Below, piece after piece: positions 1 through 8,454 of a stretch of DNA of 64,000 nt (its first letter is position 1; every line of letters begins with the position of its first letter). The position numbers and the translations under genes were made by a program. Under the pieces are notes generated by a model. That model searched no databases and was not told the origin of the DNA. It saw only the letters and a list, made by a program, of their open reading frames with translations. This DNA comes from Mycobacterium neglectum (GTDB lineage: Bacteria; Actinomycetota; Actinomycetes; Mycobacteriales; Mycobacteriaceae), in assembly GCF_002591975.1 (NCBI RefSeq), contig NZ_NVQE01000021.1, forward strand, positions 32,404-96,403. Direction: 5' to 3'.

Positions 1-246
1 CTGGCCGACGAACGCCACGACTTCTACGTCCTCGACGAGTTCACCTATCCCCTGAAGTGGGGGTGGGTCGACGTCGATGAGGTGATCGCGGTGCTGACCG
101 CGCGGCCGGGCACGCAGCACGTGGTCATCACGGGCCGCGACGCTCCGCAGGCACTTCTCGACGCCGCCGACCTCGTCACCGAGATGACGAAGGTCAAACA
201 CCCGATGGACGCCGGTCGCAAGGGCCAAAAGGGCATCGAGTGGTGA
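1..246 (+). CDS. cobO: Cob(I)alamin adenosyltransferase, 3' end only
   Basis: This is the last 81 codons of an open frame that enters from the left edge and ends with TGA. The residues FYVLDEFTYPLKWGW match the Walker-B-like region of the CobA/CobO family, and the tail KHPMDAGRKGQKGIEW is typical of its C-terminus. The enzyme transfers the adenosyl group of ATP to the corrinoid cobalt. It sits directly upstream of cobB in the same direction, the order known from mycobacterial corrinoid operons. The start and the ATP-binding P-loop lie outside the window. Confidence 0.9.
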   Translation: MADERHDFYVLDEFTYPLKWGWVDVDEVIAVLTARPGTQHVVITGRDAPQALLDAADLVTEMTKVKHPMDAGRKGQKGIEW

Positions 247-340
247 CGCTCAACCGCCGTGAGGGCCCACACGTGAGTAGGGGACGACCGCAAAATGCCA
301 ACATTTGCGGCGTGTCGGCGTACAAACACGGTCGCTCGAC

Positions 341-1726
341 ATGAGCGGATCGACACCGGCCGTGGTCATCGCCGCCCCCGCGTCGGGCGGCGGCAAGACC
401 ACCGTGGCAACGGGTTTGATGGGTGCTCTGCGGCAAACGGGCCGTACCGTGGCACCGTTCAAGGTAGGACCGGACTTCATCGACCCTGGGTATCACGCGC
501 TGGCCGCGCAGCAGCCGGGCCGCAATCTCGACCCGGTGCTCGTCGGTGAAGAGCTGATCGGCCCGCTGTACCGGCATGGCAGCGCGGCGGCCGATATCGC
601 GGTCATCGAAGGTGTGATGGGACTTTTCGACGGCCGGATCGCGGAGGGCTTCACGGGCACTGCCGAAGGGTCTACTGCGCACGTGGCCGCCCTGCTCGGT
701 GCGCCGGTGATTCTGGTGGTCGACGCACGCGGTCAGAGCCACAGCGCCGCGGCTCTGCTGCACGGCTTCTCGACATTCGACCCGAAGATCCGGGTTGCCG
801 GCGTCATCCTCAACCGCGTCGGCTCGCCGCGCCACGAGGAGGTGCTGCGCCAGGCGTGCGAGCACGCTGGGCTGCCGGTGTTCGGTGCCATTCCGCGAGT
901 CGACGAGTTGTCCGTTCCATCAAGACATCTCGGCCTGATCACCGCCGTCGAACACGGCAATGCGGCCCGTGCCGCGGTGGAGGCGATGACCGGACGGGTT
1001 GCCCGCCATGTCGACCTGGCGGCGATCGCCGAGATCGCGGCCAGCCAGGTTGCCGACGCGCCATGGGATCCGGCCGCGGCCGCCCCGGTAACGGGCGCCG
1101 TGTCGGTGGCACTCGCGGCGGGGAAGGCGTTCAGTTTCGGGTACGCAGAACACCGCGAACTCCTGCGCGGCGCTGGCGCAGAGGTCATGGAATTCGACCC
1201 GCTGACCGACCCGCTGCCGTCGCAGGCCACCGCACTTGTACTGCCCGGCGGGTTCCCGGAAGAGTTCGGTACCGAATTGTCGGGCAATGAAGTTGTGCGG
1301 CAGCAGATCAAGAGGCTTGCCGCATCCGGTGCACCTGTGCACGCCGAATGCGCCGGCCTGGCCTATCTGGTCGACGACCTCGACGGCCATCCGATGTGCG
1401 GAGTGTTGTCCGGTTCGGCACGTTTCACCGATCGCCTGACCCTGGGCTACCGCAATGCCGTCGCGGTGGCCGAATCGTCGCTGTACGCCATCGGCGACCG
1501 CACCGTCGGTCACGAGTTCCACCGCAGCACAGTGCGATTCCACGAAGATTATCCTCCGGCGTGGGCGTACAGCGGCCGCCCCGGCGGGCCGACCACCGAC
1601 GGTGCGGTGAAAACCGGGGTCCACGCGAGCTACCTACACACCCATCCGGCCGCGCACCCGGACGCCATCACCCGCTTCGTGGCCGCGGCCCAGGCGCGCT
1701 TCTACTCCAGCCGCCGCAACCTCTAA
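341..1726 (+). CDS. cobB: Cobyrinic acid a,c-diamide synthase (CobB/CbiA)
   Basis: This 461-residue enzyme amidates the a and c carboxylates of (hydrogeno)byrinic acid in cobalamin synthesis, using ATP and glutamine. The N-terminal half is a dethiobiotin-synthetase-like ATPase with a P-loop (APASGGGKTTVATGL, about residues 9-23). The C-terminal half is a class I glutamine amidotransferase with the nucleophile C337 in HAECAGLAY, and later histidines in GHEFHRS and SYLHTHPA. The ATG at 341 was chosen over an in-frame TTG at 305 because it gives the family length (about 457 in M. tuberculosis) and puts the P-loop close to the start. It lies 94 nt after cobO and is probably co-transcribed with it. 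Confidence 0.94.
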   Translation: MSGSTPAVVIAAPASGGGKTTVATGLMGALRQTGRTVAPFKVGPDFIDPGYHALAAQQPGRNLDPVLVGEELIGPLYRHGSAAADIAVIEGVMGLFDGRIAEGFTGTAEGSTAHVAALLGAPVILVVDARGQSHSAAALLHGFSTFDPKIRVAGVILNRVGSPRHEEVLRQACEHAGLPVFGAIPRVDELSVPSRHLGLITAVEHGNAARAAVEAMTGRVARHVDLAAIAEIAASQVADAPWDPAAAAPVTGAVSVALAAGKAFSFGYAEHRELLRGAGAEVMEFDPLTDPLPSQATALVLPGGFPEEFGTELSGNEVVRQQIKRLAASGAPVHAECAGLAYLVDDLDGHPMCGVLSGSARFTDRLTLGYRNAVAVAESSLYAIGDRTVGHEFHRSTVRFHEDYPPAWAYSGRPGGPTTDGAVKTGVHASYLHTHPAAHPDAITRFVAAAQARFYSSRRNL

Positions 1727-1729
1727 GCT
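1724..1729 (+). promoter_or_regulatory. -10 element of cysG (TAAGCT), leaderless
   Basis: TAAGCT ends 6 nt before the GTG start of cysG, and its first three bases are the TAA stop codon of cobB. Inferred from spacing only. Confidence 0.5.
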
Positions 1730-1735
1730 CGCCGG

Positions 1736-2944
1736 GTGAGCGAGAACGCCTACCTCGTCGGCCTGCGCCTCGATGGCAGGAAGGTCGTCGTCGTCGGTGG
1801 CGGCACCGTGGCGCAGCGACGGCTACCGCTGCTGGTGGCCAATGGTGCCGATGTGCACGTCATTGCCCGCAGTGTCACCCCTGCGGTGGAGGCCTTGAGT
1901 CAGCAGGAGCATGGAATCTCCTTGCAAATACGAGAGTTTCGGGATGGCGATCTGGAAGGCGCCTGGTACGCGATCGCGGCCACCGACGATCCGGCTGTCA
2001 ACGCCGCCATCGTCGCCGAGGCTGAGCAGCACCGGATCTTCTGCGTGCGCGCCGACGTGGCGCGCGAAGGGACCGCGGTCACCCCTGCATCCTTCGAGTA
2101 CGAGGGCTTGTCCGTCGGCGTGCTTGCCGGTGGAGAGCACCGGCGGTCAGCGGCGATCCGGTCGGCGATCCACGAGGCCCTGCAGCAGGGGCTCATCGCT
2201 GCCGAGACCCCCGGCGTACTCCCCGGCGGGGTGGCGCTGGTCGGCGGCGGGCCCGGCGACCCTGAACTGATCACCGTGCGAGGTAGGCGCATGCTGGCCC
2301 ACGCCGACGTCGTCGTCGCCGACCGGCTGGCGCCGCAGGAGCTGCTGGCCGAACTCGCGCCGCACGTCGAGGTGATCGATGCCGCGAAGATTCCATACGG
2401 GCGCGCGATGGCCCAGGACGCGATCAACGCGGTGCTGATCGACCGGGCCAAGGCGGGCAAGTTCGTCGTCCGGCTCAAGGGTGGCGACCCGTTCGTGTTC
2501 GCGCGGGGTTATGAAGAGGTGATCGCGTGCGCGGACGCTGGGATTCCTGTCACAGTTGTGCCGGGTGTGACAAGTGCCATAGCGGTTCCCGCGCTAGCCG
2601 GCGTTCCGGTCACTCACCGAGGGATCACGCACGAGTTTGTGGTGGTCAGCGGCCATGTTGCGCCTGATCATCCCGAATCGTTAGTTAATTGGAATGCGCT
2701 GGCCGCGATGTCGGGCACGATCGTGTTGCTGATGGCCGTCGAGCGCATCGAGCAATTCGCCAAGGTACTGCTGGAGGGCGGTCGACCTGCGGATACGCCG
2801 GTTCTGGTCGTTCAGCACGGCACCACCGCGTCGCAGCGGACCCTGCGAGCGACCCTCGCGGACGCCCCTGACCGCATTAGGGAAGACGGCGTTCGGCCGC
2901 CCGCGATCATCGTGATCGGCCCGGTGGCGGCCTTCGCCAGTTAA
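1736..2944 (+). CDS. cysG: Multifunctional siroheme/uroporphyrin-III C-methyltransferase CysG
   Basis: This 402-residue two-domain protein makes precorrin-2 and siroheme, the cofactor of sulfite and nitrite reductases, and feeds the corrin pathway. The N-terminal third has the NAD-binding fold of precorrin-2 dehydrogenase/ferrochelatase (GRKVVVVGGGTVAQRRLPLL). From about residue 165 comes the SAM-dependent uroporphyrinogen-III methyltransferase, with VALVGGGPGDPELITV, then GGDPFVFARGYEE, then VPGVTSAIAVPALAGVPVTHRG. It starts with GTG nine nt after the cobB stop. Its own -10-like hexamer at 1724-1729 suggests it can be transcribed separately as a leaderless mRNA. Length agrees with the M. tuberculosis protein (about 405). 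Confidence 0.93.
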   Translation: MSENAYLVGLRLDGRKVVVVGGGTVAQRRLPLLVANGADVHVIARSVTPAVEALSQQEHGISLQIREFRDGDLEGAWYAIAATDDPAVNAAIVAEAEQHRIFCVRADVAREGTAVTPASFEYEGLSVGVLAGGEHRRSAAIRSAIHEALQQGLIAAETPGVLPGGVALVGGGPGDPELITVRGRRMLAHADVVVADRLAPQELLAELAPHVEVIDAAKIPYGRAMAQDAINAVLIDRAKAGKFVVRLKGGDPFVFARGYEEVIACADAGIPVTVVPGVTSAIAVPALAGVPVTHRGITHEFVVVSGHVAPDHPESLVNWNALAAMSGTIVLLMAVERIEQFAKVLLEGGRPADTPVLVVQHGTTASQRTLRATLADAPDRIREDGVRPPAIIVIGPVAAFAS

Positions 2945-2963
2945 AGGATTCTTAAGATTACTG

Positions 2964-2969
2964 TAAGGT
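2964..2969 (+). promoter_or_regulatory. -10 element of efpA (TAAGGT)
   Basis: TAAGGT ends 8 nt before the ATG of efpA, predicting a leaderless start. A second hexamer, TAAGAT at 2953-2958, would instead give a short leader in which AAGG at 2965-2968 acts as Shine-Dalgarno. The two readings cannot be separated by eye. Confidence 0.45.
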
Positions 2970-2977
2970 AACCCGCT

Positions 2978-4558
2978 ATGACGGCTCTCAATGACGCAGA
3001 GCGGGCAGCGATGTTCCGCGACGCCGAAGGCGGGGCAAACCGATCGTTACCTTTGAACGTGGGATACCCCGGCAAGGAGCGAACCGGCAGGTACCCGGCT
3101 TGGCTGCCGTCGCGGCGGTTCTTCGCCGCGGTGATCGCAATCGGCGGTATGCAGTTGCTCGCCACCATGGACAGCACTGTCGCGATCGTCGCGCTTCCTA
3201 AGATTCAGGACGAACTGAGCCTCTCCGACGCAGGTCGCAGTTGGGTCATCACCGCCTACGTTCTGACGTTCGGCGGACTGATGCTGCTCGGTGGACGCCT
3301 CGGCGACATCATCGGGCGCAAGCGCACCTTCATCGTCGGCGTCGCGCTGTTCACCATCGCCTCGGTCCTGTGCGGCCTCGCGTGGAATGAGGCGACCCTG
3401 GTCACGGCCCGGCTGCTGCAGGGCGTCGGCGCGGCGATCGCGTCACCGACCGCTCTCGCGCTGATCGCGACCACGTTCCCGAAGGGGCCGGCGCGTAATG
3501 CCGCGACCGCGATATTCGCGGCGATGACGGGCATCGGATCGGTCATGGGTCTGATCGTCGGCGGTGCGCTGACCGAGGTGTCGTGGCGCTGGGCGTTCCT
3601 GATCAACGTCCCGATCGGGCTGCTGATGATCCACCTGGCCCGCAAGACCCTTCGTGAGACCCACCGCGAGCGGCTGAAGCTCGACGCCGCCGGTGCCATC
3701 CTGGCCACCCTGGGGTGTACCGCAGCGGTGTTCGCGTTCTCGATGGGGCCCGAACAGGGCTGGGTGTCGCCGGTGACGATCGGTTCGGGGCTGGCCGCGT
3801 GCACGTTCCTGCTGGCCTTCGTCTACGTCGAGCGTTCCGCCGAGAACCCCGTGGTGCCGTTGGACTTGTTCAAGGACCGCAACCGGGTCGCGACGTTCGC
3901 GGCGGTGTTCATGGCGGGCGGCGTGATGTTCACGTTGACCGTGCTGATCGGGTTGTACGTCCAGGACATCATGGGCTACAGCGCATTACGCGCCGGCATA
4001 GGCTTCATTCCGTTCGTGATCGCACTGGGCATCGGGCTGGGCGTGTCGTCTGCGCTGGTGTCGAAGTTCCCGCCGCGCGTCCTGGTGATCGCAGGCGGTG
4101 TGCTGGTGCTCGCCGCGATGATCTATGGCTCCACGCTGGACGCGAACATCCCGTACTTCCCGAACTTGGTCCTTCCGATCACCGTCGGCGGATTCGGCAT
4201 CGGCATGATCGTCGTCCCACTGACCGTGTCCGCCATCGCCGGGGTGGGATTCGATCAGATCGGCCCGGTCTCGGCGATCGCGCTCATGCTGCAGAGCCTC
4301 GGCGGGCCGGTCGTTCTGGCCGTGATCCAGGCGGTCATCACGTCGCGCACGCTGTACTTGGGCGGCATCACCGGGCCGGTCAAGGACATGAACGCTGCCC
4401 AATTGCACGCGCTGGATCAGGGCTATTCCTACGGCCTGCTGTGGGTGGCCGCGGTCGCGGTGATCGTCGGCGTCGCTGCGCTGTTCATCGGCTACACGGC
4501 CGCGCAGGTAGCGCACGCGCAGGAAGTCAAGGAAGCGATCGACCAGGGCGAGCTCTAG
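2978..4558 (+). CDS. efpA: EfpA-type MFS multidrug exporter
   Basis: This 526-residue protein of the DHA2 (14-TM) drug:H+ antiporter family sits in the inner membrane. It has a hydrophilic N-terminus of about 45 residues with the EfpA-like stretch GYPGKERTGRYPAWLPSRRF. It then has many hydrophobic helices, motif A in the first loop (GGRLGDIIGRKRTF) and motif C-like Gly/Pro patterning in helix 5. M. tuberculosis EfpA (Rv2846c) has about 530 residues, lies between cysG and proS, and its gene is induced by isoniazid. Position and sequence both fit. A close paralog follows immediately. Confidence 0.92.
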   Translation: MTALNDAERAAMFRDAEGGANRSLPLNVGYPGKERTGRYPAWLPSRRFFAAVIAIGGMQLLATMDSTVAIVALPKIQDELSLSDAGRSWVITAYVLTFGGLMLLGGRLGDIIGRKRTFIVGVALFTIASVLCGLAWNEATLVTARLLQGVGAAIASPTALALIATTFPKGPARNAATAIFAAMTGIGSVMGLIVGGALTEVSWRWAFLINVPIGLLMIHLARKTLRETHRERLKLDAAGAILATLGCTAAVFAFSMGPEQGWVSPVTIGSGLAACTFLLAFVYVERSAENPVVPLDLFKDRNRVATFAAVFMAGGVMFTLTVLIGLYVQDIMGYSALRAGIGFIPFVIALGIGLGVSSALVSKFPPRVLVIAGGVLVLAAMIYGSTLDANIPYFPNLVLPITVGGFGIGMIVVPLTVSAIAGVGFDQIGPVSAIALMLQSLGGPVVLAVIQAVITSRTLYLGGITGPVKDMNAAQLHALDQGYSYGLLWVAAVAVIVGVAALFIGYTAAQVAHAQEVKEAIDQGEL

Positions 4559-4566
4559 CTCGCGAC

Positions 4567-4609
4567 TTCGGCGCGCACACGCCCGCTGGGCGTCTATAGG
4601 CGCGCCGAA
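4567..4609. terminator. Nested double hairpin between the two exporters
   Basis: The outer arms TTCGGCGCGC (4567-4576) and GCGCGCCGAA (4600-4609) are perfectly complementary over 10 bp. Inside them ACGCCC (4579-4584) pairs with GGGCGT (4588-4593) around a GCT loop. There is no U-tract, which is common for mycobacterial terminators. The stem-in-stem design recurs at 54939-54981. Confidence 0.6.
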
Positions 4610-4621
4610 TCCGTGCCTCGG

Positions 4622-4627
4622 TAGGCT
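4622..4627 (+). promoter_or_regulatory. -10 element of the second exporter (TAGGCT)
   Basis: TAGGCT ends 8 nt before the ATG at 4636 and lies just after the nested hairpin, so the second exporter appears to have its own leaderless promoter. Confidence 0.5.
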
Positions 4628-4635
4628 GGCAAGCC

Positions 4636-6138
4636 ATGTCTGCGGTGGGCGGTTCCTCAGGGTCGGACCGGGCCACCAAACCGCTGTCCTCATCGGTGTT
4701 GGGCCCGGCGATCATCGCGATCACCGGTATGCAGCTCATGTCGACCCTCGACGGCACCATCGTCATCGTCGCGCTGCCGCGTATGCAGGCCGACCTCGGC
4801 CTCTCCGACCCCGGTAAGAGCTGGGTGATCACCGCCTACGTGCTCGCCTTCGGGGGGCTGCTGCTGCTCGGTGGACGCATCGGCGACGCCATCGGCCACA
4901 AGCGTGCGTTCCTGTCCGGTGTCGGCGTGTTCACGATCGCGTCGTTGGTGTGCGGGCTGGCCACCGACGGCGTCACGCTGATCATCGCGCGGGCGGTACA
5001 GGGCACGGGTGCGGCGATCGCCGCGCCGACGGGCCTGGCGCTCATCGCGACGACGTACGCGGTCGGGCAGGCACGAAACCGCGCCATGGCCGTGTCGGCG
5101 GCGATGCAGGGCATCGGATCGGTCCTGGGGTTGGTGCTCGGCGGCGCCTTGACCGTTATCTCGTGGCGGCTGGCGTTCCTGATCAACATCCCGATCGGGA
5201 TCGTGATCATCATCGTCGCCGTCCTGAAGATCAACGAGACGCATCACGAACGGTTGAAGCTCGACGTCACCGGCGCCATCCTGGCCACTCTGGGTTGCAC
5301 CTCGGCGGTGTTGGTGTTCACGCAGGGCCCGCCGCGAGGCTGGGTCGACCCGTGGGTGATCGGCGCCGGTATCGCGTCGGCAGGCTTCTTCCTCGCGTTC
5401 CTGATCGTCGAGCGCACCGCCGACCACCCGATCGTTCCCTTCTCGGTGTTCGACAATCGGAACCGGGTGATGACCTTCATCTCCCTGTTCCTGGCCGGTG
5501 GCGTCATGTTGACGCTCAGCGTGATGGTCGGCCTGCTCGTCCAGGATGTGCTCGGCTATTCGCCCGTGCGCGCGGGTGTGAGTTTCATCCCGTTTGCAAT
5601 CGCGTTCGGCATCGGCAGCATCGTGGCGGCCAAGCTCGCGCCTCATGTCGCGCCGCGCTGGCTGATCCTCGGCGGCGGGTTGTTCGTGCTCGCCGCCATG
5701 CTCTACGGCTCGACACTGGACCGCGACGTCCCGTACCTTCCGGACCTGTTCGGGCTCGTCGTCGTCGGTGGCTTCGGCATCGGCGCGATCGCGGTGATCC
5801 TGCCGCTGTGTGCGATCGCCGGGGTGGGACCGAAGGAGATCGGCCCGGTGTCGTCGATCACGCTGATGGTGCAGAACCTCGGCGGTCCGGTGGTGCTGGT
5901 CGTGATTCAGGCCGTGCAGACCTCCCGCACGCTCTATCTGGGTGGTACGACGGGTCCGGTCAAGGACATGACACCCGCTCAACTCGACGCATTGGGCTTC
6001 GGCTACACCTACTCGTTGCTCTGGGTGGCGGGGGTCGCGGTGATCGTCGGCGTCACTGCGTTCTGGATCGGGTTCTCGGCGCGCCAGATCGCGGCAGCGC
6101 AACACACTCGCGAGGCCGTGGAGGCGGGCGAGCTTTAG
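4636..6138 (+). CDS. Second EfpA-like MFS exporter (tandem paralog)
   Basis: This 500-residue DHA2-family membrane protein is collinear with the preceding EfpA along its whole length. Shared landmarks include MDSTVAIVALPK / LDGTIVIVALPR, GKSWVITAYVL, motif A GGRIGDAIGHKRAF, ERLKLDVTGAILATLGCT and SRTLYLGGTTGPVKDM. It lacks about 25 residues of the hydrophilic N-terminal extension of EfpA. The pattern is that of an old tandem duplication with much divergence at the N-terminus. The substrate cannot be told. It probably exports hydrophobic compounds or lipids by proton antiport. It is separated from EfpA by a hairpin and has its own -10 element. Confidence 0.88.
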   Translation: MSAVGGSSGSDRATKPLSSSVLGPAIIAITGMQLMSTLDGTIVIVALPRMQADLGLSDPGKSWVITAYVLAFGGLLLLGGRIGDAIGHKRAFLSGVGVFTIASLVCGLATDGVTLIIARAVQGTGAAIAAPTGLALIATTYAVGQARNRAMAVSAAMQGIGSVLGLVLGGALTVISWRLAFLINIPIGIVIIIVAVLKINETHHERLKLDVTGAILATLGCTSAVLVFTQGPPRGWVDPWVIGAGIASAGFFLAFLIVERTADHPIVPFSVFDNRNRVMTFISLFLAGGVMLTLSVMVGLLVQDVLGYSPVRAGVSFIPFAIAFGIGSIVAAKLAPHVAPRWLILGGGLFVLAAMLYGSTLDRDVPYLPDLFGLVVVGGFGIGAIAVILPLCAIAGVGPKEIGPVSSITLMVQNLGGPVVLVVIQAVQTSRTLYLGGTTGPVKDMTPAQLDALGFGYTYSLLWVAGVAVIVGVTAFWIGFSARQIAAAQHTREAVEAGEL

Positions 6139-6151
6139 CGGAGCCGGTCAG

Positions 6152-6157
6152 TAAGGT
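6152..6157 (+). promoter_or_regulatory. -10 element of proS (TAAGGT)
   Basis: TAAGGT ends 8 nt before the GTG at 6166. An in-frame TTG at 6157 overlaps this hexamer, which argues that GTG is the true start. Confidence 0.45.
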
Positions 6158-6165
6158 TGTCGGCT

Positions 6166-7908
6166 GTGATCACCCGCATGTCCGAGCTGTTCCTGCGCAC
6201 GCTGCGTGACGATCCCGCCGACGCCGAGGTGGCAAGCCACAAGCTGCTGGTCCGGGCCGGCTACATCCGGCCGATCGGGCCCGGGCTGTACAGCTGGCTG
6301 CCACTGGGCCTTCGGGTGCTGCGCAAGATCGAGGCCGTCGTCCGCGGCGAGATGAACGCCATCGGTGGTCAGGAGATCCTGTTCCCCGCACTGTTGCCCA
6401 AGGCGCCCTATGAGGTCACGAACCGATGGACCGAGTACGGCGACGGCGTCTTCCGACTGCAGGACCGCAGGCGCAACGATTACATGCTGGGGCCGACGCA
6501 CGAAGAGTTCTTCACGATGGCGGTCAAGGGGGAGTACAGCAGCTACAAGGATTTCCCGCTGCTGTTGTTCCAAATCCAGACGAAGTACCGCGACGAGGCG
6601 CGTCCACGGGCGGGCATCCTGCGCGGTCGCGAGTTCATCATGAAGGACTCCTACTCCTTCGACGTCGACGACGACGGTTTGCGCGCGCAGTATCAGGCGC
6701 ACCGCGGGGCCTACCAACGCATCTTCGACGCGCTGGGCGTCGAGTACGTGATCGTCTCGGCCGTGTCCGGGGCGATGGGTGGCAGCGCCTCCGAGGAGTT
6801 CCTGGCCGAAAGCGACATCGGTGAGGACACGTTCGTGCGCTGCGAAGAATCCGGCTATGCCGCCAACGTCGAGGCCGTCACGACGGCGGTCCCGGAATCG
6901 CTGCCGATCGACGGCCAGCCCGCGGCCAAGGTGTACGACACCCCTGACACTCCGACGATCGCCACGCTCGTCGCGTGGGCCAACACGGTGCTGGACCGTG
7001 AGGTGACCGCCGCCGACACGCTCAAGAACGTGATGCTGAAGACGCGGCTGCCCGGCGGCGAGTGGGAGCTGCTTGCCGTCGGCGTGCCGGGCGACCGCGA
7101 GGTCGACGACAAACGGCTGGGTGCCGCGTTGGAACCGGCCGAGTACGCGCTGCTCGACGACGCCGACTTCGCCAAGCACCCGTTCCTGGCCAAGGGCTAT
7201 ATCGGCCCGAAAGCGTTGCTGGCCAACAAGATTCGATTTTTGGTCGATCCGAGGGTGGTGGACGGCACGTCGTGGATCACCGGCGCCGACGAGACGGGCA
7301 AGCATGTGGTCGGCCTGGTCGCCGGACGTGACTTCGTCGCCGACGGCACCATCGAGGCCGCCGATGTCCGCGACGGCGATCCGTCACCCGACGGTGCGGG
7401 GGCGCTGGTTTCGGCACGGGGCATCGAGATCGGGCACATTTTCCAGTTGGGCCGCAAGTACGCCGATGCTTTCGAGGCCGATGTGCTCGGCGAGAACGGC
7501 AAGCCGGTGCGGCTGACCATGGGGTCCTACGGCATCGGGGTGTCGCGACTGGTCGCGGTGATCGCCGAGCAGCACCACGACGAGTTGGGGTTACGCTGGC
7601 CGTCGTCGGTATCGCCGTTCGACCTCCATGTCGTGATCGCCAACAAGGACGACGCCGCCCGCACCGGCGCGGAGGCGTTGGCAGCCGAATTGGACGCGCG
7701 AGGTCTCGAGTTGCTCCTCGATGACCGGAAAGCATCACCCGGAATCAAGTTCAAGGACGCCGAGTTGCTCGGAGTGCCGTGGGTCGTCGTGGTCGGTCGC
7801 GGCTGGGCCGATGGCGTCGTCGAGTTGCGCAACCGGTTCACCGGCGAAACCCGGGAGGTTCCAGTCGAGAACGCGGCCGCCGACATCGCGACGGCGTTGA
7901 GTTCCTAG
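6166..7908 (+). CDS. proS: Prolyl-tRNA synthetase
   Basis: This class II aminoacyl-tRNA synthetase of 580 residues charges tRNA-Pro in the cytoplasm. The start ITRMSELFLRTLRDDPADAE is nearly invariant in mycobacterial ProS. Motif 2 is in TKYRDEARPRAGILRGREF and motif 3 in GSYGIGVSRLVAVIAEQ. Between them, roughly residues 220-400, is the insertion (editing) domain of the bacterial long-form ProS. The C-terminal anticodon-binding domain contains VVVGRGWADGVVELRNR. Length equals the M. tuberculosis protein (582). GTG was chosen over the upstream TTG from this comparison. Confidence 0.95.
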   Translation: MITRMSELFLRTLRDDPADAEVASHKLLVRAGYIRPIGPGLYSWLPLGLRVLRKIEAVVRGEMNAIGGQEILFPALLPKAPYEVTNRWTEYGDGVFRLQDRRRNDYMLGPTHEEFFTMAVKGEYSSYKDFPLLLFQIQTKYRDEARPRAGILRGREFIMKDSYSFDVDDDGLRAQYQAHRGAYQRIFDALGVEYVIVSAVSGAMGGSASEEFLAESDIGEDTFVRCEESGYAANVEAVTTAVPESLPIDGQPAAKVYDTPDTPTIATLVAWANTVLDREVTAADTLKNVMLKTRLPGGEWELLAVGVPGDREVDDKRLGAALEPAEYALLDDADFAKHPFLAKGYIGPKALLANKIRFLVDPRVVDGTSWITGADETGKHVVGLVAGRDFVADGTIEAADVRDGDPSPDGAGALVSARGIEIGHIFQLGRKYADAFEADVLGENGKPVRLTMGSYGIGVSRLVAVIAEQHHDELGLRWPSSVSPFDLHVVIANKDDAARTGAEALAAELDARGLELLLDDRKASPGIKFKDAELLGVPWVVVVGRGWADGVVELRNRFTGETREVPVENAAADIATALSS

Positions 7909-7928
7909 CTCGCGGGAGCGTGGGCCCA

Positions 7929-7954
7929 CACCGAAGATTTGGGACTATTCGGTG
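7929..7954. terminator. Hairpin at the proS / DUF4439 convergent ends
   Basis: CACCGAA (7929-7935) pairs with TTCGGTG (7948-7954) around a 12-nt loop. The 3' part overlaps the stop codon of the minus-strand gene. A 10-bp palindrome GTGGGCCCAC (7920-7929) sits on its left shoulder. It could stop transcription from both sides. Confidence 0.5.
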
Positions 7955-8454
7955 CCGCCAGGAAACGCGACCGTGATCGGCTCCGTGCCGAGAACGCGAC
8001 TCCACCGCGCCGCCATGACCGCGCACTCCGTCAGCGCGCCGACCGCGAACGCGCGCTCCTGTTCGTCGGTCGCCTGCTCGACGACGGCTCGCCACGCGAC
8101 GGCGGTGTCCTCTTCCATCCGCACCGCGAGATTTGCCGCATCCGTGGGGTTGTCGACCTCGATCGGCAGCTGATATCCGGCCGCAGGCAGTGGCGCGTCC
8201 ACCGATCGGGCTTGCAGCATCGCCAAGGCCTCCTCGCGCCGTTTACGGTGCTGGGCCATCGAAGCCGACACGAGATAGTTGGTGTCGGGAACGGTATGCG
8301 CCGACACGATCCCGTAGCCGTAGATCGACGCCTGCGCGGTCGCGATCGCGTCGAACAGTGCGCCGTCGGCGGCGTTCGGCGGCTTCGACGGGCTGGTCGG
8401 TTCGGCGGCCCGCGACGACGTCGTCGTCGTTGGGGTGGGATCGGGGGACGTCAT
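7945..8454 (-). CDS. DUF4439 ferritin-like protein (Rv2844 type)
   Basis: This 169-residue Ala-rich protein ends with ALGTECAVMAARWS-like and VLGTEPITVAFPGG motifs and has the helical pattern AATAQASIYGYG...SAHTVPDTN. This matches the DUF4439 (ferritin-like four-helix) family that follows a lipoprotein gene at the same place in other mycobacteria. The first 30 residues are Ser/Thr/Pro-rich and low-complexity. The start ATG (minus strand, 8454) overlaps the stop of the upstream lipoprotein gene in ATGA, so the two are translationally coupled. No metal role can be shown from sequence. It probably works with its lipoprotein partner at the cell envelope. Function unknown. Confidence 0.82.
   Translation of the reverse strand: MTSPDPTPTTTTSSRAAEPTSPSKPPNAADGALFDAIATAQASIYGYGIVSAHTVPDTNYLVSASMAQHRKRREEALAMLQARSVDAPLPAAGYQLPIEVDNPTDAANLAVRMEEDTAVAWRAVVEQATDEQERAFAVGALTECAVMAARWSRVLGTEPITVAFPGGTE

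Noticed and set aside
247..340. Possible cobalamin riboswitch before cobB
   Set aside because: The 94-nt gap is too short and shows none of the conserved B12-box sequence.
4690..6105. 471-codon open frame on the minus strand opposite the second exporter
   Set aside because: Composition is Arg/Asp/His-rich with no recognisable domain, and the exporter on the plus strand is clear.
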